The notes below the pieces were generated by a model that saw nothing but the letters and a program-made list of their open reading frames with translations, searched no databases and had not been told where the DNA came from. Source: Glycomyces terrestris (GTDB taxonomy: Bacteria; Actinomycetota; Actinomycetes; Mycobacteriales; Micromonosporaceae). Taken from it: 64,000 bases of DNA. Within the stretch, counting starts at the first letter, position 1. Every line of letters begins with the position of its first letter. The DNA is taken from contig NZ_RSEB01000003.1 of assembly GCF_003933745.1 (NCBI RefSeq), positions 620,001 to 684,000 on the forward strand, given 5' to 3'. Below are positions 58,215 through 64,000 of this stretch, piece after piece. The position numbers and the translations under genes are program-made.

Positions 58215-60788
58215 GTGCCCATGTTCAACAGAGATGACTGGCCCGTTGCGGAGCAGTTCGCAGCGGACCACATGCGCCACCTCGGATTCAAAGACGCGAA
58301 AACCACCAGCGCCGGTGCCGACGGCGGCATCGACGTCGAAGCCGCTGCCGCCGTAGCCCAGGTGAAACACTGGAACAAGACCGTGACGCGGCCGGACATC
58401 CAACGCCTGAACGGCGCTGCTCCGGCGAACACCGCGCGGCTGTTCTACGCGGCTTCGGGTTTCACGAGAGACGCTCGGCTGTTCGCAGACGAGCAGAAGA
58501 TCGCCCTCTTCACCTATGACCTCGAGACCCAGGAAGTGGAGCCGGTCTCGATGTCGGCAATTCGCTTGGATGCCGCCCTCACATCGCCGATCCAAAAGTC
58601 GATTGCCGCAGCCCCCGCCTCCGCCCCTGGCTTCTACTCGACGCCGCCTCGGGTGCAGCCTCCGGCTCCGCATCCTCGGGCGGTGCAGTCAGCCCCGAAC
58701 GCACGGCCACTGAGGTGGTACTACTACGTTGCCGGGTTCACTGTCAGCGCCTTCGCATGGATCGCATTCCTTCACGCCTACTCGAAGACCGCCGATCCCC
58801 GCTGGCGCACGGCTGCGATCGCCTTCGGCGTCTGGTGCCCGATCCTCTATGCCCTGATCGCGATCTTCTCACCTGCGGACCAACCGGAGACCACGTCGGC
58901 CGATAGGTCCCTCAGCCCCGGACAGGCTGTCGTGGCCGCCGTCGCGCTCGCCGCCACGGCGCTCGCCATCCTCCTGCTCACAGCGGCCCGCAACGAGGTC
59001 CTCGATCCCTGCCTCCGCCGACCGCTCAGCGCTTCGCATGATCGGCTGACGCCGACTCCCACCGCAGACCTCGACCCGGCGCAGCCGACGTCTTCCCTGG
59101 ATCATTCGGTGCGGATACCGCCTCCTGCCGGGCCCTCCGCCCGCCGTGCATGGCAGAAGCCGAGTACAGGAGTGCTCATCAGTTCGATCATCTGGGCACT
59201 GAGCCCGTTCTACACGCTCGGCCTCGGAACACCGATCACGTTCCTGATCGCTGCTGTGCGGCGTCCGAGCTGGGAGAACTTCACTTCCATGGCCGCATAC
59301 CTCGGTGTCATCGTCTACTGGTTCGCCAGCACGAACGATGCCTCCACGACAGTGCACATGCTGGTGTGCTGGCTCGGTGCGAACGCCCACACGTTCCTCG
59401 TCCGCCGCCGAGTCTGGTACCTGCGTCCTGCAGTACCGACCCCAGTCGGATCGCAGCCGGGGCGACCGGCTGCGGAACCCGCAGTGTTATCCGAAGCCCT
59501 CGCAGCGCCGCTAGACGGTGAGGCGTTCTCGGCTTGTGGGGCAGGACATGCAGCGGGGGCCGCCGCGGCCGGAGCCGAGTTCGGAGCCGGGGATCGTGAG
59601 GACCTTGATGCCGGCGCGTTCGAGGCGGCCGTTGGTGACCGTGTTGCGCTCGTAGGCGACCGCCACGCCGGGGGCGAGGGCGAGGGTGTTGTTGCCGTCG
59701 TCCCACTGCTCGCGCTCGGCGGTGACGACGTCGCGCTCGCCGGTGTGGATGATCTCGATCTCGGGGACGCCGATGGCGTCGGCGGCGGCGTCGAGGAAGC
59801 GGCGCGGGCCCTCGATCGCGATGCGGTCGCCGTCCGGGGTGATCGTGTACGACTCCAGGCGCTGGGCGGCCGGCGCGTAGATGACCATGCGGTCGCGGTC
59901 GACCATCGTGCACACCGTGTCCAGGTGCATCGTGGCGCGGCGCTGCGCGATCGGGACGGCGAGGACCGTGTGGATCGTGCCGCGCTCGAACACCTTGCGC
60001 GCCAAGCGCTCCACCCCGGCGGGCGTGGTGCGCTCGCCGACGCCGACCGCGAGGACGCCGGGGGCGAGCGCGAGGACGTCGCCGCCCTCGAGGTGCTCCA
60101 GGGACGGGTCGTAGAGCTTCGGCACGTCGGCGAAGCGCGGGTGGTGGTGGTAGATGATGCCCGTCAGGGTCGTCTCGCGGCGGCGGGCCGGCATCGCGAG
60201 GCTGGTGACGGCGACGGCGTCGCCGATCCACACCGAGGAGTCGCGGGTGAACATGGTGTTCGGCAGCGGGTCGACCACGAACTCCGTGGCGCGCATCATG
60301 CGGTGCCGCAGGCTGCTCGACGGCCCGAACTCCTCCTTCGTGAGGCCCTCGACGAGGACGGCGGCGAGCCGCTCGGGGTCCAGACCGGAGAGGTAGGCGG
60401 CGAGTTCGCGGCCGAGGGTCTGGCCCAGGCGCGGGTCGGCGGCGACGCCGACCGTGACCGCCTCGCGGGCCTCGTCGAGTTCGAGGCATTCGCGAAGCAG
60501 CACACTGAGGTACAGGACCTCGACGCCGTGTTCGAGGAGGACCCCGGCGAAGCGGTCGTGCTCCTCCTGGGCGCGCTCGACCCACGGGACGCCGTCGAAG
60601 AGGAGGGCGCCGTTGTTGCGCGGCGTCAGGCGGCGCAGCTCCCCGGCGGGGCGGTGGAGCATGACGCTGCGAAGGCGGCCCACCTCCGAATCGACTCCGT
60701 ACGCGGGCGCGGCATCAGCACTCATGGCCTGAGCGTAGACGCGCCGGGGACAGAGATCAACTTTTCTCTGTTAACGTGGACAGACTGA
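58215..60788 (+). CDS. Mrr-like nuclease-domain membrane protein whose frame runs through antisense arcA
   Basis: The first 110 residues look like an Mrr/restriction-endonuclease-like fold: [14 protein letters not shown], then [20 protein letters not shown] with a D...QxK catalytic set. Six membrane helices follow (from [19 protein letters not shown] to [11 protein letters not shown]). Convincing protein ends near residue 430 (about 59505). The only in-frame stop is at 60788, after crossing the whole arcA gene in antisense, so either the native stop was lost by a rearrangement or the C-terminal half is not real. The GTG start has AGGAA 8 nt upstream. Codon use is less GC-biased than in the neighbours, suggesting transfer; a role in foreign-DNA response is possible. 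Confidence 0.5.
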   Translation: MPMFNRDDWPVAEQFAADHMRHLGFKDAKTTSAGADGGIDVEAAAAVAQVKHWNKTVTRPDIQRLNGAAPANTARLFYAASGFTRDARLFADEQKIALFTYDLETQEVEPVSMSAIRLDAALTSPIQKSIAAAPASAPGFYSTPPRVQPPAPHPRAVQSAPNARPLRWYYYVAGFTVSAFAWIAFLHAYSKTADPRWRTAAIAFGVWCPILYALIAIFSPADQPETTSADRSLSPGQAVVAAVALAATALAILLLTAARNEVLDPCLRRPLSASHDRLTPTPTADLDPAQPTSSLDHSVRIPPPAGPSARRAWQKPSTGVLISSIIWALSPFYTLGLGTPITFLIAAVRRPSWENFTSMAAYLGVIVYWFASTNDASTTVHMLVCWLGANAHTFLVRRRVWYLRPAVPTPVGSQPGRPAAEPAVLSEALAAPLDGEAFSACGAGHAAGAAAAGAEFGAGDREDLDAGAFEAAVGDRVALVGDRHAGGEGEGVVAVVPLLALGGDDVALAGVDDLDLGDADGVGGGVEEAARALDRDAVAVRGDRVRLQALGGRRVDDHAVAVDHRAHRVQVHRGAALRDRDGEDRVDRAALEHLARQALHPGGRGALADADREDAGGEREDVAALEVLQGRVVELRHVGEARVVVVDDARQGRLAAAGRHREAGDGDGVADPHRGVAGEHGVRQRVDHELRGAHHAVPQAARRPELLLREALDEDGGEPLGVQTGEVGGEFAAEGLAQARVGGDADRDRLAGLVEFEAFAKQHTEVQDLDAVFEEDPGEAVVLLLGALDPRDAVEEEGAVVARRQAAQLPGGAVEHDAAKAAHLRIDSVRGRGISTHGLSVDAPGTEINFSLLTWTD
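59511..60725 (-). CDS. arcA: arginine deiminase
   Basis: 404 residues. Signatures are [21 protein letters not shown], the substrate-binding [42 protein letters not shown], and the catalytic Cys in [10 protein letters not shown] (Cys392 by homology). It hydrolyses L-arginine to citrulline and ammonia. arcB and arcC, which would complete ATP-generating arginine fermentation, are not adjacent, so the role may be nitrogen supply or acid tolerance. TACGCT lies 6 nt before the ATG. Confidence 0.95.
   Translation of the reverse strand: MSADAAPAYGVDSEVGRLRSVMLHRPAGELRRLTPRNNGALLFDGVPWVERAQEEHDRFAGVLLEHGVEVLYLSVLLRECLELDEAREAVTVGVAADPRLGQTLGRELAAYLSGLDPERLAAVLVEGLTKEEFGPSSSLRHRMMRATEFVVDPLPNTMFTRDSSVWIGDAVAVTSLAMPARRRETTLTGIIYHHHPRFADVPKLYDPSLEHLEGGDVLALAPGVLAVGVGERTTPAGVERLARKVFERGTIHTVLAVPIAQRRATMHLDTVCTMVDRDRMVIYAPAAQRLESYTITPDGDRIAIEGPRRFLDAAADAIGVPEIEIIHTGERDVVTAEREQWDDGNNTLALAPGVAVAYERNTVTNGRLERAGIKVLTIPGSELGSGRGGPRCMSCPTSRERLTV
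60732..60737 (-). promoter_or_regulatory. arcA: -10 box (TACGCT) of leaderless arcA
   Basis: TANNNT hexamer 6 nt upstream of the ATG at 60725. Confidence 0.6.
60751..60770. promoter_or_regulatory. inverted repeat in the arcA/PAS divergent region
   Basis: CAGAGA-N8-TCTCTG, just upstream of the arcA -10 box; a candidate operator. Confidence 0.4.
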
Positions 60789-60816
60789 GCGTAACCACTA
60801 CCCCCGGGACGCCCAA

Positions 60817-61278
60817 TTGACGCAACTCGAACTGGTCATCCCGCTCCGGGCCTCCGCGCCCGGGCCCGATGGCAGGAGGCTCGACCCGGCACTGGCCACC
60901 TGGCGTGCCGCGGTCTCAGCGAGCGCCGACGCCTGCATGCTGCTGGCCGCCGACACCAGGGTCGTCGCGGTCTCGCGCGCCGCCCGGCACCTGCTGGGCC
61001 TGCGCGCCGACGTCGAGCACCACATGCCCCGCTTCCTCGACACCGGCCTGCGGTTCCTGGACTTCACGGCCGGCGCGCACCCGCTCGTCGACGCCGAGCT
61101 GGCGCGGCTCGCGCCCGTGCAGGCGCTCCAGACCGACGCGCTCGAACGCAGCCTCATGCGCATCGAGCACCGCGGCGTGCACCGCACCTTCGACGTGACG
61201 GCCTCGCCGCTGCACTCGCCGCCGCGCCTCGACGCGATCGGGTCGCTGGCGTTCCTCACCCCGATCGGGCCGTCCTGA
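60817..61278 (+). CDS. PAS-like domain protein
   Basis: 153 residues. The segment from ASADACMLLAADTRVVAVSRAARHLLGL has the opening strand and helix pattern of a PAS fold, and the rest (RGVHRTFDVTASPLHSPP...SLAFLTPIG) gives the later strands. No output domain is attached. A TTG start is inferred because no ATG or GTG precedes the fold; its ribosome site is poor. It is divergent from arcA with 91 nt between and ends 8 nt from the converging membrane gene. Ligand and partner are unknown. Confidence 0.6.
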   Translation: MTQLELVIPLRASAPGPDGRRLDPALATWRAAVSASADACMLLAADTRVVAVSRAARHLLGLRADVEHHMPRFLDTGLRFLDFTAGAHPLVDAELARLAPVQALQTDALERSLMRIEHRGVHRTFDVTASPLHSPPRLDAIGSLAFLTPIGPS

Positions 61279-61286
61279 TGCGGCCC

Positions 61287-63299
61287 TTACGGGTTGAGGT
61301 CGTAGACGATCGCGTCATCGGTGCGCTCGACCTCGACGCCGAACGGCTCGGCCTCGGTGTCCAGGCCCGCCCAGTCGCTGCCGGGGAGCCAGCCGGGGAC
61401 GACCACGACGGTCTCGACACCCGCCTCGCGCAGGCCCGCGATCGCGTCCTCGCTCGGGAACGACTTCGACAGGTCCCGCAGCTCGGAGGTGCCGGCCGGG
61501 GTGAACGCGGCGCTGCCGTTGACCATCTCCGGGAAGCCGTCCACGGTCCAGAACTGGACGCGCGTGTCGCGCCCGTCCGAGGGCAGGAACATCACCGGAC
61601 CGTCCAGTGAGGACACGTCGAGCGGGGCCGGGTCGGGCGCGTGCAGCTCGGGGACCATCAGGCCCTCCCAGAGCACGAACACCAGCGGCGCGAACAGGAG
61701 CGCGTGCACGCGGCGCGGCGCCTTCTCCTCGAATCGCTTGTCCACGCGGGACTCGTGCGCGACGGCGTCCGCGTCGTCGGCCAGGCGGGTGAGCGTGCCC
61801 GCGGCCAGGACCGCCAGCAGCAGCGAGATGTAGAGGACCATGCGGCCGGTGGTGCGCACCGCGTCGAAGCCCGGCGCGTACTCGTACAGCAGCCCCCACG
61901 CCCAGCGGCCGTCGTCGAGGAAGTTGGGGCCCATGGCGAGCGCGGTGAACACGGCGATGCCGAGCGCGATCCAGGCCCGCTGCCAGCGCGACCAGGAGGA
62001 CCAGATGAGGCCGGCGACGGCGAGCGCGAGGACGGTGAAGCCGACCAGGAGCGTCTGCTCGGGCGGCCACGTCAGTTCGGCGCGGGCGGCCTCGTGCGCC
62101 GCGCCCCACAGGCGCGACTCCTCGGGCGCGATGATGAAGCTCTGCCAGCTGGGGCTGAAGAACTGCACGTAGTCCCAGCTGCGCACCGTCTCCGGGTACG
62201 CCTGCGCGACCGAGGCGTGGCGGTCGGCGATCCACAGGACGCCGAGGCTGAACACGGTGCCGCCGGCGCCGTCGGCGGCGACGGTGCGCCAGGTGAGCGC
62301 GGGCCGCTTCACGAGCCAGGTGAGGCCGACGACGACGGCGATCGCGAGCATGAGGTACACGAACGTGAGGCCGAGCGCGACGCCGATCGAGAACTGCCAC
62401 AGGGCGACCAGCCAGCCCGCGAGGATCCAGCCGGGGCGCTGGCGCTCGGGTCTGAAGCCGCCGCGCAGGGACCAGCCGTGGCCGCGGGCGAGCATCGCCA
62501 GGGAGAGGGCGATGGCGCCGGAGGAGAGGACGTTCAGGTGCCCGAGGTGGGCGAGTTTCCAAGGGGCGTAGGCGAAGGCGGCGGCGCCGACGGCGGAGCC
62601 GGCGACGCGGGCGCCGAGCTGGCGCAGCAGGGCGTAGCCGCCGAGGAAGGCGAGGGCGAAGGTGGCGATGAAGAGGACGTTGTAGACGGCGAGGTTGCTG
62701 GGGCCGTCGACGGCGAGGAGGGCGGCGGGGGCGTAGCCGAAGAGGGTGTCGGTGAACAGGAACGAGTCGGGGTTGGGCCAGAAGCTGTTGGTGGTCCAGA
62801 TGCCCTGCGGGTCGCCGCGCAGCGACTCGCCGAGCCAGGCGAGCGTGTACGCCTGGAGGAGCGGGTCGCCGAGGTCGTGGGGGATGGCAGTGGTGAGGTT
62901 CTTGGCGAGGGGCCAGGTCATGGCGACGGCGAGGAGGGCGCTGAACAGCGCGGCGAGGGTCCACTCGGAGCGGGCGGCGCGGGCGGCCAGGCGGCCGGCG
63001 CGGCGCAACCGGCCGGGCGGGGCCGCCGCGGGGGCGGGGGTCGCTCCGGCGGCGAAGCGCCGCCAGCGCTCGTGGTCCTCGGGGGCGTCCTCGTCCTCGG
63101 CGGCGGCGTCGGGGCCGGTCTGCTGCTTCCCGGGTTCGGTCGGCGGCCGTTCGGGATCGGTGCCGGACGGCGCCTCGTGTGCGGGGTCGGCGTCCGGCCC
63201 GGGCCGAGTGCCGGTCCCGGCCGTGGTCGGCGCGGCGGCCTGGGGCTCGCGCCCGTCGCCGTCGTCGGGCTCGGTGGAGTCGCGCTCGGTGATCGCCAT
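61287..63299 (-). CDS. large polytopic membrane protein, GT-C-like
   Basis: 670 residues. The first 115 are a disordered, Pro/Asp/Thr-rich cytosolic tail; about ten membrane helices follow, and a C-terminal exported domain of about 130 residues (VMFLPSDGRDTRVQFWTVDGFPEMVNG...VETVVVVPGWLPG). The first outward loop has HDLGDPLLQAYTLAWLGESLRG, whose acidic residues resemble the GT-C catalytic loop of lipid-linked glycosyltransferases. No sugar genes adjoin it. It could be a mannosyltransferase-like enzyme; the assignment is by topology only. Confidence 0.65.
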   Translation of the reverse strand: MAITERDSTEPDDGDGREPQAAAPTTAGTGTRPGPDADPAHEAPSGTDPERPPTEPGKQQTGPDAAAEDEDAPEDHERWRRFAAGATPAPAAAPPGRLRRAGRLAARAARSEWTLAALFSALLAVAMTWPLAKNLTTAIPHDLGDPLLQAYTLAWLGESLRGDPQGIWTTNSFWPNPDSFLFTDTLFGYAPAALLAVDGPSNLAVYNVLFIATFALAFLGGYALLRQLGARVAGSAVGAAAFAYAPWKLAHLGHLNVLSSGAIALSLAMLARGHGWSLRGGFRPERQRPGWILAGWLVALWQFSIGVALGLTFVYLMLAIAVVVGLTWLVKRPALTWRTVAADGAGGTVFSLGVLWIADRHASVAQAYPETVRSWDYVQFFSPSWQSFIIAPEESRLWGAAHEAARAELTWPPEQTLLVGFTVLALAVAGLIWSSWSRWQRAWIALGIAVFTALAMGPNFLDDGRWAWGLLYEYAPGFDAVRTTGRMVLYISLLLAVLAAGTLTRLADDADAVAHESRVDKRFEEKAPRRVHALLFAPLVFVLWEGLMVPELHAPDPAPLDVSSLDGPVMFLPSDGRDTRVQFWTVDGFPEMVNGSAAFTPAGTSELRDLSKSFPSEDAIAGLREAGVETVVVVPGWLPGSDWAGLDTEAEPFGVEVERTDDAIVYDLNP

Positions 63300-63512
63300 G
63301 GGGTTCCCGCGGTCTCGGCTCGGTGCTGTCTCAGGGCACATCCTACGGACGGTCGCGTTCCGGTGGTCGAGCGCATGAGGACCGTGCGCGAATCGGATGG
63401 GGGCCGGGCCGTCACCTTTCGGCCGCCGGTTCGTTGAACGGGGTTGAGACCTGATTCCCGCGGTGGATCGGGTCGGTACCCACGACGGAATCGCGGTTGG
63501 AGAGACGCAGGC

Positions 63513-64000
63513 ATGGGAAGACACACCACGAAGCTCGGTCAGCAGTCCCGGGCTCAGACGCGTCCCCCACTGCCGTACCCGGTGAACGACGGCCGGGTGG
63601 CCCCGGCGATCCAGGAGGCCATGGACCGGCGCGCGCAGCGCCGGCGCTCGCGCCTGGCGGCGCTCTCGGCAGCGGCGGTGCTGGCGGCGGGCGGGGCGGC
63701 CGGGATGAGCATGGCCACGGCCGAGGAGCCCGAGGCGGGCACCGGCAGCGAGATCGTCTTCAGCGGCGACTGCGGCACGCTCGGCCTGCTGTCGGCCTCC
63801 TCGATCCCCGACGCCTCGGAGCTGACGGTCGAGGAGGGCTCCCAGGTGCGGTACACGAACCGCTTGGGCGCCAACGCGGAACTGCACGTGGGCGACGAGG
63901 TCTACGACATCTCCGACGGCTCGACCCAGGTGTTCGAGATGAACCGGTCGGCCGAGGTCGCGATGGTCCCGCAGTGCCACGGCCTGTTCGCCGAGTACGA
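63513..64000 (+). CDS. membrane-anchored exported protein, N-terminal part (3' end outside window)
   Basis: About 162 residues are visible. It starts MGRHTTKLGQQSRAQTRPPLPY after GGAGA, with a basic stretch (RRAQRRRSR) before one hydrophobic segment (LAALSAAAVLAAGGAAGM). The exported part has IVFSGDCGTLGLLSASSIP, a beta-rich VEEGSQVRYTNRLGANAELHVGDEVYD and VAMVPQCHGLF, suggesting a disulfide-linked, cupredoxin-like beta-sandwich. The remaining part and the stop are beyond the window. Function unknown. Confidence 0.7.
   Translation, partial: MGRHTTKLGQQSRAQTRPPLPYPVNDGRVAPAIQEAMDRRAQRRRSRLAALSAAAVLAAGGAAGMSMATAEEPEAGTGSEIVFSGDCGTLGLLSASSIPDASELTVEEGSQVRYTNRLGANAELHVGDEVYDISDGSTQVFEMNRSAEVAMVPQCHGLFAEY

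Overview
The window is about 64 kb of very GC-rich DNA packed with genes on both strands. It reads as the chromosome of a filamentous-type actinomycete. Evidence for this is a mycothiol-dependent maleylpyruvate-isomerase-like enzyme, a chaplin-like secreted repeat protein, a paired XRE regulator and DUF397 gene, two giant LuxR-type (LAL) ATPase regulators, an actinobacterial purS-purQ-purL / purF-purM arrangement, and many genes with a TANNNT -10 box exactly 6 or 7 nt before the start codon. A Glycomyces- or Micromonospora-like organism fits, but the sequence alone does not fix the genus. Layout, left to right. 0-11 kb: end of a WD40-type protein, an SRPBCC protein, two secreted cell-surface proteins (one chaplin-like with four repeats), a DedA membrane protein, a two-gene convergent membrane/solute-binding pair, an ArsR regulator, a gene-free lower-GC gap, a LacI regulator, a HAD phosphatase and radA. 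11-21 kb: small membrane proteins, then a seemingly duplicated module of LAL regulator plus divergent MFS transporter. In the second copy the transporter is only half-size. 21-31 kb: HMG-CoA lyase, TetR, an MscS-like channel, dcd, a polytopic GT-C-like glycosyltransferase and a GT2 enzyme, flanked by two perfect inverted copies of a roughly 100-150 bp element, followed by the lutABC L-lactate oxidation operon. 31-37 kb: a GntR regulator and a divergent five-gene operon that encodes the oxidative L-fucose route (aldose dehydrogenase, lactonase, diketo-deoxy-fuconate hydrolase, fuconate dehydratase, keto-deoxy-fuconate dehydrogenase). The known end products of that route are pyruvate and L-lactate, so lutABC next door would complete the path to pyruvate; no transporter for the sugar is present. 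37-41 kb: an EF-hand protein, a 33-bp tandem array, two small unknown genes, the XRE/DUF397 pair, and a gene-free stretch with several strong hairpins. This part is lower in GC and looks acquired. 41-45 kb: mycothiol-dependent enzyme, TetR with divergent SDR and two operator-like palindromes, metallo-beta-lactamase-fold protein, PAP2 phosphatase. 45-58 kb: purine biosynthesis (purM, purF, then a surface protein with a disordered cytosolic tail, a sterol-carrier-like protein, purL, purQ, purS, purB, purD); purC is not in the cluster. Between the sterol-carrier gene and purL lie exactly three 85-bp tandem units, each resembling a response-regulator-activated promoter, followed by a strong hairpin terminator. 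A 32-bp perfect palindrome sits just upstream of purB, and a third, diverged copy of the dispersed element lies between purB and purD. 58-64 kb: an Mrr-like nuclease domain fused to membrane segments whose reading frame has no stop until it has crossed the whole antisense arginine deiminase gene, then arcA, a PAS-like protein, a second GT-C-like membrane protein, and the start of a secreted protein cut by the window edge. The observations most worth following up are the dispersed element with a conserved frame and variable 17-nt middle, the triple 85-bp promoter-like array, the coupled fucose/lactate island with its bidirectional operator, the 32-bp palindrome at purB, and the paired cysteine loss in the chaplin-like repeats.
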